Shown here piece after piece: positions 38,443 to 55,280 of a stretch of DNA of 64,000 nucleotides. The position numbers and the translations under genes are program-made. The notes under the pieces are model-generated. The model was not told where the DNA came from, did not search any database, and worked only from the letters and a program-made list of their open reading frames with translations. Position 1 is the first letter of the stretch. Every line of letters starts with the position of its first letter. The stretch comes from Bacteroidales bacterium (GTDB lineage: Bacteria; Bacteroidota; Bacteroidia; Bacteroidales; UBA932): assembly GCA_015060335.1 (NCBI GenBank), contig SUYR01000011.1:1-64000 (forward strand), written 5' to 3'.

Positions 38443-39435
38443 ATGGAAAGCATAAACATAAAAGAATTGAACGACCGTATCCAGAGAGAGAGTTCGTTTG
38501 TCGATATTCTCACGATGGAAATGAACAAGGTAATTGTAGGTCAGAAACATCTGGTGGAGAATCTCCTTATAGGACTTCTCGCTAATGGCCACATCCTTCT
38601 CGAAGGTGTGCCCGGACTTGCAAAGACATTGGCAATCAATACTTTGTCTCAGGCTGTGGACTCCAAGTTCAGCCGTATCCAATTCACTCCGGATCTTCTT
38701 CCTGCTGACGTTCTCGGTACTCTGATATACTCTCAGAAGACAGAGCAGTTCCAGATTAAGAAGGGTCCGGTTTTCGCAAATTTCGTGTTGGCTGATGAAA
38801 TCAACCGTTCTCCTGCGAAAGTTCAGTCGGCTCTTCTCGAGGCCATGCAGGAGCGTCAGGTGACTATCGGAGACGAGACATTCCCGCTTCCTCAGCCTTT
38901 CCTTGTGATGGCTACGCAGAACCCTATCGAGCAGGAGGGTACATACCCTCTTCCTGAGGCGCAGCTTGACCGTTTCATGCTTAAGGTGGTTGTCAGCTAT
39001 CCTAAGAAGGAAGAGGAACGTCAGATCATCCGTATGAACAACAGCGGAGAGTTCCCTAAGGCCTCTGCAGTGCTCAAGCCTGAGGATATCGTCAGGGCAC
39101 GTGAGGTGGTCAAGGATGTATATATGGATGAGAAGATCGAAAGATATATCGTGGATATAGTATATGCCACACGTACTCCTAAGGACTATGGCCTGGAGAA
39201 GATTGCAGGATTCATCTCATATGGTGCATCTCCACGTGCCAGCATTTCGCTTGCCGCTGCGGCAAAGGCATACGCATTCATAAAGAGAAGAGGTTATGTG
39301 ATACCTGAGGATGTGCGTGCCGTATGTTACGAGGTGCTCCGTCACCGTATTGGTCTGACATATGAGGCAGAGGCTGAAAATATGACTACGGATCAGATCA
39401 TTTCTGAAATCATCAATGCAGTAGAAGTTCCTTAA
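38443..39435 (+). CDS. MoxR-family AAA+ ATPase
   Basis: The 330-residue product is an AAA+ ATPase of the MoxR group: Walker A GVPGLAKT (about 56-63), Walker B FVLADEINRSPAK, sensor VMATQNPIEQEGTYPLPEAQLDRFM, and an AAA-lid at the C-terminus. Such ATPases act as chaperones together with von Willebrand A-domain proteins, which are encoded just downstream. It is the first gene of the aerotolerance-type cluster (moxR, DUF58, batA-E). Confidence 0.93.
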   Translation: MESINIKELNDRIQRESSFVDILTMEMNKVIVGQKHLVENLLIGLLANGHILLEGVPGLAKTLAINTLSQAVDSKFSRIQFTPDLLPADVLGTLIYSQKTEQFQIKKGPVFANFVLADEINRSPAKVQSALLEAMQERQVTIGDETFPLPQPFLVMATQNPIEQEGTYPLPEAQLDRFMLKVVVSYPKKEEERQIIRMNNSGEFPKASAVLKPEDIVRAREVVKDVYMDEKIERYIVDIVYATRTPKDYGLEKIAGFISYGASPRASISLAAAAKAYAFIKRRGYVIPEDVRAVCYEVLRHRIGLTYEAEAENMTTDQIISEIINAVEVP

Positions 39436-39468
39436 TAGAGATTGCCGGTGGCTCCGGCAATGACTTAT

Positions 39469-40359
39469 ATGAGTAATTTATCAGCAAACGACCTTCTCAA
39501 GAAGGTCCGTAAGATAGAGATCAAGACCAGGGCTCTGTCGCACCAGATATTTGCCGGTGAGTACCATTCCGCATTCAAGGGACGCGGTATGGCATTCAGC
39601 GAGGTGCGTGAGTACCAGTACGGTGATGATGTGCGTAATATGGATTGGAATGTCACCGCACGTCTGCGCTCTCCGTATGTAAAGGTCTTTGAAGAAGAAC
39701 GTGAGCTGACTGTAGTGCTTCTTGTGGATGTGAGCCGTTCAAGACTTTTCGGTACTACAGGTGCAAGCAGGAAAGATGTACTGGCTGAGATAGCTGCAGT
39801 ATTGTCGTTTTCTGCCATCATCAACAATGACAAGGTCGGGGCACTGTTCTTCAGTGATAAGGTGGAGAAATTCATTCCTCCCAAGAAGGGACGCAGCCAT
39901 CTTCTTCATATCATCCGTGAGATCATAGAGTTTGAACCTACGACAGACGGTACTGACATATCTGAGGCATTGCGTTATCTTACCAATGCCATCAAGAAGA
40001 AATGTACTGCTTTCCTGCTTTCTGATATGATAGATGTCAATCAGGATGGCACACCTCGATATGAGGAGGCTCTCAAGGTGGCTGTGAACAGGCACGACCT
40101 GTCAGTCATCGAGGTCTATGACCCTCGTGAAAGAAATATTCCGGATGTAGGACTTGTACACATCAAGGATTCCGAGACCGGACGAGGCGCGTGGGTGGAT
40201 ACATCAGACCGCAGAATGAGGCTTGCCTATGAGCAGTGGTTTGCCAATATGGAACAGACATCTTCACGACTTTTCATGAAATATAATGTAGATAAGGTCA
40301 GCATAGCCCTCGATGAAGATTATGTAAAGGGACTGATGACCTTGTTCAAAAATCGATGA
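39469..40359 (+). CDS. DUF58-domain protein of the bat cluster
   Basis: The product from 39469 has 296 residues and starts MSNLSANDLLKKVRKIEIKT; an ATG nine bases earlier (39460) is also possible. It holds the DUF58 signature GRGMAFSEVREYQYGDDVRNMDWNVTAR (within about 40-70) and a VWA-like fold with VLLVDVSRS as a partial metal-binding site. No membrane segment is evident. It is expected to work with the MoxR ATPase. Confidence 0.88.
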   Translation: MSNLSANDLLKKVRKIEIKTRALSHQIFAGEYHSAFKGRGMAFSEVREYQYGDDVRNMDWNVTARLRSPYVKVFEEERELTVVLLVDVSRSRLFGTTGASRKDVLAEIAAVLSFSAIINNDKVGALFFSDKVEKFIPPKKGRSHLLHIIREIIEFEPTTDGTDISEALRYLTNAIKKKCTAFLLSDMIDVNQDGTPRYEEALKVAVNRHDLSVIEVYDPRERNIPDVGLVHIKDSETGRGAWVDTSDRRMRLAYEQWFANMEQTSSRLFMKYNVDKVSIALDEDYVKGLMTLFKNR

Positions 40360-40362
40360 TTT

Positions 40363-41454
40363 ATGCGTAAAGCATTGATATATATGATAATGTTGCTCTC
40401 ATCTGTAACGGCTTCCGCTCAGGGAAAAGTCGTTCAGATGGGACAGTCTTTTCTGCAGCCCCTGCAGGAGAGGGACTCTGTCCTTATTGCAGACCAGCTG
40501 TTCTATGGCTTCGAGCTGAGTCAGGTGGAGGAGGGTACCAGATTCGCTTTTCCGGAAATCAAGGACACCTTGATGACCAATATACGTATCGTGAAGCCGT
40601 GGCAGATGGATACGGTGAAGGCTTCGAAAACGAAGAAAGGACAACCGAGACTTCTCGACCTTAAGGGCGGACTGACTATAACATCGTTTGATGAGGGAAT
40701 ATATTATCTTCCGCCTCTTGCTGTGCAGAGGATGTCGAAGGACGGAGTTGTCGATACTCTGGTTTTCGAACCGCAGAAGGTTGAGGTCAGGACAATGCCT
40801 GTGGATACGGCTACATTCAAGCCGCATGATATAAAAGGTGTGATAAAGTATCCTGTGACATTTGCGGAGGTGGCTCCTTGGGTTGCTGGCGGTCTTGCTT
40901 TTGCAGGTCTTGTCGTGCTTGTTGTCTGGCTGATAGTCCGATACAGAAGGAATCATGATCCGCAGTATATCAGGAAGGATCCTGCTCATATCGTGGCTCT
41001 TCGCAAACTTGACAAATATCGTGGCAACAGGATGTGGGCACCTCAGATGCAGAAGGCTTTCTATTCGGGTATCACTGACACTCTTCGTGAATATATTGCC
41101 GCAAGATATGATATCGGGGCAATGGAGATGACGACGGCAGAGATATTCCAGGATATGAAGGAGGTGGATGTTCCTGCTGATCTCGTGGAAGAATTGAAAG
41201 ACCTGTTTGAAAGGGCGGATTTTGTGAAGTTCGCAAAGTTCACTGCCTCAGACGAGGATAATGCCAGGGCCCTGCCTGTAGCTGTTCGTTTTGTAACATC
41301 TACATATCAGGCGGAACTTGACCAGAATCAGACCGGAAATGACAATGACGGAGCTGAGGGACATGATGACGGGGATGCCCATGATGAAGGTGCTGTTGTG
41401 ACCTCTGGTGAAGCAGGGGCATCTCTTGACCAAGCATTAAAGGAGGACAAGTAA
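40363..41454 (+). CDS. Membrane-anchored bat-cluster protein of unknown function
   Basis: The 363-residue product has a signal peptide (to about residue 19, TASAQ), a periplasmic part of about 150 residues, one membrane helix (about 174-196; WVAGGLAFAGLVVLVVWLIV) and a cytoplasmic part with a very acidic C-terminal end (NDNDGAEGHDDGDAHDEG). It occupies the place between DUF58 and BatA where other Bacteroidota carry a similar membrane protein. Its role is unknown. The stop overlaps batA (TAATG). Confidence 0.75.
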   Translation: MRKALIYMIMLLSSVTASAQGKVVQMGQSFLQPLQERDSVLIADQLFYGFELSQVEEGTRFAFPEIKDTLMTNIRIVKPWQMDTVKASKTKKGQPRLLDLKGGLTITSFDEGIYYLPPLAVQRMSKDGVVDTLVFEPQKVEVRTMPVDTATFKPHDIKGVIKYPVTFAEVAPWVAGGLAFAGLVVLVVWLIVRYRRNHDPQYIRKDPAHIVALRKLDKYRGNRMWAPQMQKAFYSGITDTLREYIAARYDIGAMEMTTAEIFQDMKEVDVPADLVEELKDLFERADFVKFAKFTASDEDNARALPVAVRFVTSTYQAELDQNQTGNDNDGAEGHDDGDAHDEGAVVTSGEAGASLDQALKEDK

Positions 41455-42440
41455 TGTATTTTGAATATCCGAAACTTTTATGGCTGCTGATAGTGCCGGG
41501 TCTTCTGATCCTGCACTATATCTGGCTTGAATTGGCGGAGAGGCACCCTCATCTGCGTGTCTCCACTTCTGTTCCGTGGCTTGTGAAGAAGACCTGGTTC
41601 ATGTCTGTGCTGCGCCATGTGCCTTTTGCTCTACGCATATTTGCTTTGGCAATGATTATTGTGGCCATTGCACGTCCAAGGACATCAGAACAGCTTGAAA
41701 AGGTTGATACTGAGGGAATTGATATCGTGTTGGCAATGGATGTATCTACAAGTATGCTCGCCCGTGACCTTACTCCGGACCGTATCAGCGCATCAAAGGA
41801 TATAGCTATCGAATTCATATCCCAGCGACCATCTGACAGAATGGGTATAGTGGTCTTTGCAGGTGAGAGTTTCACTCAGTGTCCTCTTACGACAGACCGT
41901 GCCACTCTTATCAATCTCATGAAGGAGGTCCAGACAGATCTGATCGAAGACGGTACTGCCATCGGAAACGGACTTGCTACGGCGATTGCCCGTATGAAGG
42001 ATTCTGACGCAAAGAGCAGGGTGGTGATCCTTCTTACTGACGGAGTCAACAACAGGGGAGAGATCTCGCCACAGATGGCAGCAGAGATAGCCAAGACATA
42101 CGGAGTGCGCGTATATACCATCGGTGTCGGAAAAGAGGGCATGGCTCCATATCCGGTGATGACGCCGTGGGGTGTGGAAGTGCAGAATGTCAAGGTTGAG
42201 ATTGATGAAAAACTGTTGTCGGAGATAGCGGAGTCCACAGGAGGACGTTATTTCCGAGCAACGGACAATACCAAGCTCGCCGAGATATACGGTGAGATCA
42301 ACAAGATGGAGAAGGCAAGGACCACAGTGGACAGTTTTCCTGTATATAAGGAACTGTTCATGAATTATGCTTTGGCAGCATTGCTTGCCCTTCTTCTGGA
42401 ATTATTGCTTAACTGGTTTGTAATAAGGAGGTTGCCATGA
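41454..42440 (+). CDS. batA: BatA, VWA-domain membrane protein
   Basis: The 328-residue product has two N-terminal hydrophobic segments (about 8-24 and 55-75), a VWA domain with the metal-ion motif DVSTSMLARD, and a C-terminal membrane helix (YALAALLALLLELLLNWF). BatA-E were first described in Bacteroides as aerotolerance proteins. It overlaps its neighbours on both sides (TAATG and ATGA), showing translational coupling. Confidence 0.92.
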   Translation: MYFEYPKLLWLLIVPGLLILHYIWLELAERHPHLRVSTSVPWLVKKTWFMSVLRHVPFALRIFALAMIIVAIARPRTSEQLEKVDTEGIDIVLAMDVSTSMLARDLTPDRISASKDIAIEFISQRPSDRMGIVVFAGESFTQCPLTTDRATLINLMKEVQTDLIEDGTAIGNGLATAIARMKDSDAKSRVVILLTDGVNNRGEISPQMAAEIAKTYGVRVYTIGVGKEGMAPYPVMTPWGVEVQNVKVEIDEKLLSEIAESTGGRYFRATDNTKLAEIYGEINKMEKARTTVDSFPVYKELFMNYALAALLALLLELLLNWFVIRRLP

Positions 42441-43441
42441 TAAATTTTGCAAATGCTCAATATCTGCTTCTCCTTCTGCTTATCCCTGTCTTCTTTGTGA
42501 TTCAGGCTGTAGTCTTGAGGTTCAGAAGGAGACGGATAAGTAAATTCGGTGATGAGGCTCTTGTCAACCAGCTCATGCCGTCCTATGCCAAGGCAAAGGT
42601 GTGGGTGAGACTTTCTATGTTTTCTCTTGGTTTCTTCTTCTTCGTGATAGGACTTTCCCGGCCGCAGATAGGTGCCAAGCTGAAGGAACATGAGACAAAG
42701 GGTGCAGAAATAATGATCGCACTTGATGTGTCCAACTCCATGCTTGCTGAGGATTATTCCCCTAACAGGCTCGAAAGGGCGAAGCTGGCTATTTCAAGAC
42801 TTGTGGACAAGCTTCGTGAAGACCGTATAGGGCTGATTGTATTTGCGGGCAACTCATTCGTCCAGCTGCCTATAACCACAGACTATGTGTCGGCAAAGAT
42901 GTTCCTCAATTCTATTACGACGGAATCTGTCCCGGTGCAGGGAACAGCTATCGGTGAGGCAATCAATACGGCAGTGAGGAGTTTCAGTGCCCAGAGTGAG
43001 AAGAGCCGTGCTGTCATTGTGATTACTGATGGAGAAAATCATGAGGATGATCCTGTTGAGGCGGCAAAGCAGGCGGCTGAACTCGGAGTCCGCGTGTTTA
43101 CTATCGGAGTCGGCTCGCCGGAAGGAAAGCCTATCCCGATGGACGGAGAACTGCTGAAGGACCGCGAAGGCAATATTGTGGTGACCCGACTTGACGAGCA
43201 GGTGCTTCAGGATGTCGCAGCTGCCGGAAACGGAGTCTATGTGCGCGCCGGAAACAGCGAGTTCGGACTCAATCCGATAATAGATGACATAAAGAAAATG
43301 GAAGACGAGAAGTATAGCTCTCTCGTGTTTGAGGAATTCGACGAGCAGTTCATGTACTTCCTTGCCATTGCACTTCTGTTTTTTGTGATTGAAATGCTTG
43401 TAGGCGACCGCAGGTCGAAAAGACATCTCTTTAACAGATAG
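42437..43441 (+). CDS. batB: BatB, VWA-domain membrane protein
   Basis: The 334-residue product is a paralogue of BatA, with the same topology: N-terminal hydrophobic segments, the VWA metal motif DVSNSMLAED, the block VQGTAIGEAINTAVRSF, and a C-terminal helix (FLAIALLFFVIEMLVG). It probably forms a complex with BatA in the inner membrane, with the VWA domains facing the periplasm. Confidence 0.92.
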   Translation: MINFANAQYLLLLLLIPVFFVIQAVVLRFRRRRISKFGDEALVNQLMPSYAKAKVWVRLSMFSLGFFFFVIGLSRPQIGAKLKEHETKGAEIMIALDVSNSMLAEDYSPNRLERAKLAISRLVDKLREDRIGLIVFAGNSFVQLPITTDYVSAKMFLNSITTESVPVQGTAIGEAINTAVRSFSAQSEKSRAVIVITDGENHEDDPVEAAKQAAELGVRVFTIGVGSPEGKPIPMDGELLKDREGNIVVTRLDEQVLQDVAAAGNGVYVRAGNSEFGLNPIIDDIKKMEDEKYSSLVFEEFDEQFMYFLAIALLFFVIEMLVGDRRSKRHLFNR

Positions 43442-43443
43442 TT

Positions 43444-44190
43444 ATGAAAAGATTGATATATATAATGTTGCTGGCGCTCCTGTCAGTGAATGCTGCAGGA
43501 CAGATAGACAAGCGCGATGTCAGACGAGGCAATCGTGACTATAAGAAAGAGAATTACAAGGATGCTGAGATTGAATACCGCAAGGCTATAGTCAAGGATT
43601 CCCTGTCGGTAGCTGCAAATTACAATCTTGCTACCGACCTGTACCGCCAGAATAATTCTCAGGAAGCCCAGAAGGTGCTTGACAGAATCAAGGAGGTGGC
43701 TCCAGCATCGGAAAATGCATCTGATTATTATTATAATCTTGGCGATATTGCCATCGCAAACCAGGACTGGCAGACGGCAGTCACAGCTTTCGAGGAGTCT
43801 CTTTTGAGAAATCCGGCAGATCTGGATGCAAAGGAGAACTATATCTATGCGAAGAAGAAGCTCCAGCAGCAACAGCAGCAGCAGAATCAGCAGAACAACC
43901 AGAATCAGAATAATCAGGACAATCAGAACGACCAGAATCAGGATCAGAATCAGCAGAACAACGACCAGAATCAGGACGATAAGAAAGACCAGGATCAGCA
44001 GAACGATCAGAATCAGAACAACGACCAGAATGATCAGGATCAGCAACAGGGCCAGCAGCCCAAGATAACTCCACAGGCTGCCCAGCAGATGCTTCAGGCC
44101 ATTCAGGCAAAGGAAAAGGAAACTCAGGAAAAAGTCAAGAAAGAGAAGGCTAAGGCTCTTCAGTCAAGACAGAAAGATAGGAATTGGTAA
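43444..44190 (+). CDS. batC: BatC, TPR protein with a Gln/Asn/Asp-rich tract
   Basis: The 248-residue product has a signal peptide (NAAGQ, about residue 20), three or so TPR units (about 25-135; KENYKDAEIEYRKAIVKD, YYYNLGDIAIANQDWQTA), and then a low-complexity tract at 141-206 made almost only of Gln, Asn and Asp. A charged helical tail (KEKETQEKVKKEKAK) ends it. The tract is encoded by imperfect CAG/AAC/GAC repeats at about 43864-44061 and may vary in length between strains. Confidence 0.88.
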   Translation: MKRLIYIMLLALLSVNAAGQIDKRDVRRGNRDYKKENYKDAEIEYRKAIVKDSLSVAANYNLATDLYRQNNSQEAQKVLDRIKEVAPASENASDYYYNLGDIAIANQDWQTAVTAFEESLLRNPADLDAKENYIYAKKKLQQQQQQQNQQNNQNQNNQDNQNDQNQDQNQQNNDQNQDDKKDQDQQNDQNQNNDQNDQDQQQGQQPKITPQAAQQMLQAIQAKEKETQEKVKKEKAKALQSRQKDRNW

Positions 44191-44199
44191 CAGAGGGAT

Positions 44200-49967
<5,768 letters not shown>

Positions 49968-49988
49968 TAACTCTTGCGATCTCAATAG

Positions 49989-50038
49989 AAAATCGTGGCA
50001 GATACCTCTCTTTTTCCGGGTATCTGCCACGATTTTTC
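49989..50038. terminator. Bidirectional terminator between the GH2 gene and glyA
   Basis: An 18-bp perfect stem pairs AAAATCGTGGCAGATACC (49989-50006) with 50019-50036 around a 12-base loop. The ends are A-rich on one side and T-rich on the other, so it can work in both directions. It lies between two convergent genes. Confidence 0.9.
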
Positions 50039-50058
50039 AGTGAAAGTGTGCTCGATGT

Positions 50059-51387
50059 TTACCAGCGGTTAAGCGGCATGCCTGTAGTCTTCATGCGCAC
50101 CTGCTTGCGTACGTTTGCGAGTACTTCTTCGTATGCTTCACGTCCTTCTTCGCTCTTGCCGGCAATCAGGTCGAGATGGGCTGCTGCGTTTGCGAGTACC
50201 TGGTCAATGAGATCGACAATGAAAATCATGTCCTTTTCTACAAAACCTCTTGATGTAATGGCAGGAGTTCCGACTCTGATTCCTGAAGTCTGGAATGGAG
50301 TGCGTGAGTCGAATGGCACCATGTTCTTGTTTACAGTGATGTCTGCCTTGCCAAGTTCCTTTTCTGCCACCTTACCTGTGAGCTCAGGGAATTTGGTGCG
50401 GAGGTCAATGAGCATGAGGTGATTGTCTGTACCGCCTGATACGATCTTGTATCCTTTTGCTACAAAAGCGTCTGCCATGGCGTTGGCATTGGCAATCACG
50501 AGCTTCTGGTACTCCTTGAACTCAGGCTGGAGAGCCTCATAAAACGATACTGCCTTGGCTGCGATACAGTGCTCGAGCGGACCACCCTGCACGCCAGGGA
50601 ATACGCTTGAGTTCAGTATCTGTGACATCTTCTTAACTACGCCCTTCGGAGTGGTGAGTCCCCAAGGGTTGTCGAAGTCCTTGCCGATGAGGATGATACC
50701 TCCGCGTGGTCCACGCAGTGTCTTGTGAGTGGTTGAGGTGACGATATGGGCATATTTTACCGGATTGCTCAACAGACCGGCTGCAATAAGACCTGCAGTG
50801 TGAGCCATGTCAATCCATAGAATTGCTCCTATCTTGTCTGCAATCTCACGCATTCTTGCGTAATCCCACTCTCTTGAATATGCTGATGCACCACCGATGA
50901 TGAGCTTTGGCTTGTGTTCAAGAGCCCTTGCTTCCATCTGTGCATAATCTATCATTCCTGTACTTTCGTTCAGACCATATGCCACAGCATTGTAGATGAT
51001 ACCCGACATGTTTACTGGGGAGCCATGTGTAAGGTGACCACCGTGGGCAAGATCAAGTCCCATGAAAGTATCGCCAGGCTTGAGGCATGCCATCATGACA
51101 GCCATATTGGCCTGTGCTCCGGAGTGCGGCTGGACGTTTGCATACTCTGCTTCGAAAATCTCGCAGAGACGGTCAATCGCAAGCTGCTCGATCTGGTCCA
51201 CAACCTCGCAACCTCCGTAATATCTTGCTCCCGGATATCCTTCTGCATACTTGTTTGTGCATATGGAGCCGAGCGCTTCGAGAACCTGATTGCTTACATA
51301 GTTCTCAGAGGCAATGAGCTCGATACCTGTTGTCTGTCTGTCCTCTTCCTGCTTGATTAGATTGAAAATCTGTAGATCCTGTTTCAT
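50059..51387 (-). CDS. glyA: Serine hydroxymethyltransferase
   Basis: The 442-residue product starts [18 protein letters not shown] and holds [18 protein letters not shown], the PLP-binding [15 protein letters not shown], and the late [15 protein letters not shown]. It converts serine and tetrahydrofolate to glycine and methylene-tetrahydrofolate, the main source of one-carbon units. It is somewhat longer than the E. coli enzyme. It is transcribed alone, from a promoter divergent to the RNA methylase gene. Confidence 0.97.
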   Translation of the reverse strand: MKQDLQIFNLIKQEEDRQTTGIELIASENYVSNQVLEALGSICTNKYAEGYPGARYYGGCEVVDQIEQLAIDRLCEIFEAEYANVQPHSGAQANMAVMMACLKPGDTFMGLDLAHGGHLTHGSPVNMSGIIYNAVAYGLNESTGMIDYAQMEARALEHKPKLIIGGASAYSREWDYARMREIADKIGAILWIDMAHTAGLIAAGLLSNPVKYAHIVTSTTHKTLRGPRGGIILIGKDFDNPWGLTTPKGVVKKMSQILNSSVFPGVQGGPLEHCIAAKAVSFYEALQPEFKEYQKLVIANANAMADAFVAKGYKIVSGGTDNHLMLIDLRTKFPELTGKVAEKELGKADITVNKNMVPFDSRTPFQTSGIRVGTPAITSRGFVEKDMIFIVDLIDQVLANAAAHLDLIAGKSEEGREAYEEVLANVRKQVRMKTTGMPLNRW

Positions 51388-51409
51388 AAGTTCGTCGTTA
51401 ATTGAACTG

Positions 51410-51440
51410 CAAAATTACTCTTTTTTTTCTTTTTTACGAA
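51410..51440 (-). promoter_or_regulatory. Promoter of glyA
   Basis: On the minus strand the -7 box is TAATTTTG (51410-51417). At the 19-base spacing the -33 position reads TTCG, one base off TTTG. The start codon is 22 bases downstream of the box. Confidence 0.55.
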
Positions 51441-51478
51441 ACCTACGCAGTTTTTACTGAAATTATGAACACTTTCGC

Positions 51479-51486
51479 TATCTTTG
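51479..51486 (+). promoter_or_regulatory. -7 promoter box of the SpoU-type RNA methylase gene
   Basis: TATCTTTG fully matches TAnnTTTG and lies 19 bases before the ATG at 51506. The -33 position is poor. Confidence 0.5.
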
Positions 51487-51505
51487 TAAGGATGTATATG
51501 AAACT

Positions 51506-52036
51506 ATGGGAAATAGAAAACTGCTGAATATAGAGCTTGGACGTGTTTCGGTCCAGGAATATAAGGAACTTCCGGAATCGGGACTTGTACTCGTTCTGGA
51601 CAATATACGCAGTGCCCATAATGTGGGGTCGGCATTCCGTACCGCGGATTCCTTCAAGGTGGACAAGGTGTATCTCTGTGGTATCTGTGCAGTACCTCCG
51701 TCTGCGGAGATCCATAAATCCGCTCTTGGAGCCGAAGACAGTGTCAGTTGGGAGCATTCTGCAGACACTATGGATGTAGTCAGACGTCTCAAGTCTGAAG
51801 GATATACGATAGTGAGTGCAGAACAGGCTGTGGATTCGGTAATGCTGGATGCTTTCGTTCCGTCAGCAGAAAAGAAATATGCGGTAATATTCGGAAATGA
51901 GGTGGCCGGCGTGGCTCAGAACGTAGTGGATGCATCTGATATTGTGTTGGAAATACCACAGTACGGTACGAAACATTCACTGAATGTCTCTGTAAGCATA
52001 GGAGTCATACTCTGGCATTTCCGTTTGAACAGATAA
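51506..52036 (+). CDS. SpoU/TrmH-family RNA methyltransferase
   Basis: The 176-residue product has the SPOUT motifs: LDNIRSAHNVGSAFRTADSF (motif 1), VIFGNEVAGVAQ (motif 2) and LEIPQYGTKHSLNVSVSIGV (motif 3, which forms the knot and binds S-adenosylmethionine). It has no extra N-terminal RNA-binding domain, so its length is that of small TrmH- or TrmL-like enzymes. It methylates a ribose in tRNA or rRNA; the site is not clear. The lipoprotein mutarotase gene follows after 18 bases. Confidence 0.88.
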   Translation: MGNRKLLNIELGRVSVQEYKELPESGLVLVLDNIRSAHNVGSAFRTADSFKVDKVYLCGICAVPPSAEIHKSALGAEDSVSWEHSADTMDVVRRLKSEGYTIVSAEQAVDSVMLDAFVPSAEKKYAVIFGNEVAGVAQNVVDASDIVLEIPQYGTKHSLNVSVSIGVILWHFRLNR

Positions 52037-52054
52037 CGATAAATTATTTATAAT

Positions 52055-53179
52055 ATGAAAAACATCATGATTATTGCGGCCCTCTGCGCCGCTTTGGCAT
52101 CTTGCTGCCCTAAGAATGCAGTCACTTTGTTTCCGGTTTCAGATTTTGAGACTGAAGTTGATGGAAAGAATGTGTCACTTTACACATTGAAGGCTGGTGA
52201 CCTTGTAATGCAGGTAACTAATTTCGGAGGTCGAGTAGTTTCTCTCTGGGCTCCTGACAAAGACGGAAATTACGAAGATATTGTCCTGGGTTATAATAAC
52301 ATAGACAGCTATGTGAATAACAGGGGAGAGCGTTTCCTCGGAGCCGTGGTAGGACCATATGCCAACAGAATAGCAGGCGGTACCTATACTATCGGTGAGG
52401 AAACATATAACTTCCCGCAGAACAATAACGGACAGACTCTGCATGGTGGTCTGAAAGGACTCGATATGGTAGTCTGGGATGTGGTTTCTGCAGATGAAAC
52501 TTCGATTGTCCTTTCATATGTACATGCCGACGGACAGGAAGGAATGCCAGGAAATCTTGAAATTAAGATGACCTATACCCTTACTCCTGACAATGAGTTC
52601 AAGGTAAGTTATCTGGCAACTACAGACAAGGCGACTCATGTAAATATCTCTCATCACTCTTTCTTCAATCTTAAGGGAGAGGGTAATGGTACTGTAAATG
52701 ATAATGTGCTTTATATCAATGCATCAAAGACTACTCCGGTTGACTCGTTCCTTATCCCGAGCGGAGAAATCGCTGATGTTACAGGCACTCCGTTCGATTT
52801 CCGTGAGCCTAAGGCGATCGGTCAGGATCTTGGAGTGGAGAATGAACAGCTTGCGAACGGTATGGGATATGACCATAACTGGGTGCTGGACCGCAGGACA
52901 GAGAGTGAGCTTGAGCTGGCCGCATCAGTATATGAGCCTGCCTCAGGCCGCTATATGGAAGTGTGGACAGATCAGCCTGCCCTCCAGTTCTACGGCGGTA
53001 ACTTCTTTGACGGATCAACATGTGGCAAGTATGGCAAGACTCTCAACTATCGCGAATCTCTTGCACTTGAGACTCAGAAGTATCCGGATTCTCCTAATCA
53101 TCCTCACTTCCCTTCAACTCTTCTGAATCCCGGTGAGGAATATTCACATGTCTGTGTGTATAAGTTAAGCGCAAAATAA
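52055..53179 (+). CDS. galM: Galactose mutarotase (aldose 1-epimerase) lipoprotein
   Basis: The 374-residue product has lipobox LASC (Cys17), so it is a lipoprotein, unlike the cytoplasmic enzyme of E. coli. The family motifs are clear: GAVVGPYANRIAGG, QTLHGGLKGLD, and NISHHSFFNLKGEG with the catalytic His. The nucleophilic base is the Glu in LNPGEEYSH. It equilibrates the alpha and beta forms of galactose or glucose. With the periplasmic beta-galactosidase encoded at 46806, it could process galactose outside the inner membrane. Confidence 0.92.
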   Translation: MKNIMIIAALCAALASCCPKNAVTLFPVSDFETEVDGKNVSLYTLKAGDLVMQVTNFGGRVVSLWAPDKDGNYEDIVLGYNNIDSYVNNRGERFLGAVVGPYANRIAGGTYTIGEETYNFPQNNNGQTLHGGLKGLDMVVWDVVSADETSIVLSYVHADGQEGMPGNLEIKMTYTLTPDNEFKVSYLATTDKATHVNISHHSFFNLKGEGNGTVNDNVLYINASKTTPVDSFLIPSGEIADVTGTPFDFREPKAIGQDLGVENEQLANGMGYDHNWVLDRRTESELELAASVYEPASGRYMEVWTDQPALQFYGGNFFDGSTCGKYGKTLNYRESLALETQKYPDSPNHPHFPSTLLNPGEEYSHVCVYKLSAK

Positions 53180-53238
53180 TGCCAGTTTGACCTGGCTGTA
53201 TGACAGAATGTCAGTCTTTAGGGGCTGGCATTTTCTTT
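53178..53238 (+). terminator. Terminator after galM
   Basis: AATGCCAG (53178-53185) pairs with CTGGCATT (53225-53232), with an inner TGACA/TGTCA stem, followed by TTCTTTG. The left arm overlaps the galM stop codon. Confidence 0.65.
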
Positions 53239-53249
53239 GTCCTCTGCCT

Positions 53250-53311
53250 GTCACCTCGAACGAGTTGCCATCTCAGCCGGCTGGGCTGTCATCTTAAGCG
53301 AGAGACCTGAA
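53250..53311. repeat. Decayed CGAGCGAAGTCGAG-type element upstream of groES
   Basis: TGTCACCTCGAACGAG (about 53250) and TGTCATCTTAAGCGAGAGACCT (about 53287-53308) resemble shortened copies of the arms at 31796-31820. An inner AGCCGGCT palindrome lies between them. No CIRCE operator is visible in this space, and no convincing groES promoter box was found. Confidence 0.5.
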
Positions 53312-53331
53312 TAATATTTAATACTATTGAT

Positions 53332-53598
53332 ATGATAAGACCATTAGCAGACCGTGTCGTGATTGAGCCAAAGGCTGCAGAGACACAGACAGCATCAGGA
53401 CTTTATATTCCTGATACAGCAAAAGAGAAACCGCAGCAGGGAACAGTAGTTGCTGTCGGACCTGGCAAGAAAGACGAACCTATGGAAGTAAAGGTTGGCG
53501 ATCTTGTAATCTACGGAAAATATTCAGGAACAGAAGTCTCGGTAGATGGTAAGGATTACCTTATCATGAAACAGACTGACATCCTGGCAATCCTCTGA
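53332..53598 (+). CDS. groES: Co-chaperonin GroES
   Basis: The 88-residue product starts [17 protein letters not shown], holds the mobile loop around 17-32 ([17 protein letters not shown]), and ends with [14 protein letters not shown]. It caps the GroEL cage. groEL follows after 47 bases that hold a palindromic hairpin. Confidence 0.97.
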   Translation: MIRPLADRVVIEPKAAETQTASGLYIPDTAKEKPQQGTVVAVGPGKKDEPMEVKVGDLVIYGKYSGTEVSVDGKDYLIMKQTDILAIL

Positions 53599-53604
53599 TA
53601 TTAA

Positions 53605-53632
53605 CGTCATCCCCGACCTGATCGGGGATCTA
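53605..53632. repeat. GATCCCCGATC hairpin between groES and groEL
   Basis: ATCCCCGA (53609-53616) and TCGGGGAT (53622-53629) form a stem around CCTGA. The wider CGTCATCCCCGACCTGATCG form is a widespread intergenic repeat type. There is no T-run after it, so it is more likely an RNA-processing or stability element than a full stop. Confidence 0.65.
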
Positions 53633-53633
53633 A

Positions 53634-55271
<1,638 letters not shown>

Positions 55272-55280
55272 TCTGCCGCT

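Noticed and set aside
43483..44046. 187-residue hydrophobic-looking frame on the minus strand
   Set aside because: The Leu/Ile/Val-rich sequence is the complement of the Gln/Asn/Asp tract of batC and not a membrane protein gene.
53239..53331. CIRCE heat-shock operator upstream of groES
   Set aside because: No TTAGCACTC-N9-GAGTGCTAA-like sequence is present; the space is filled by a decayed palindromic repeat.
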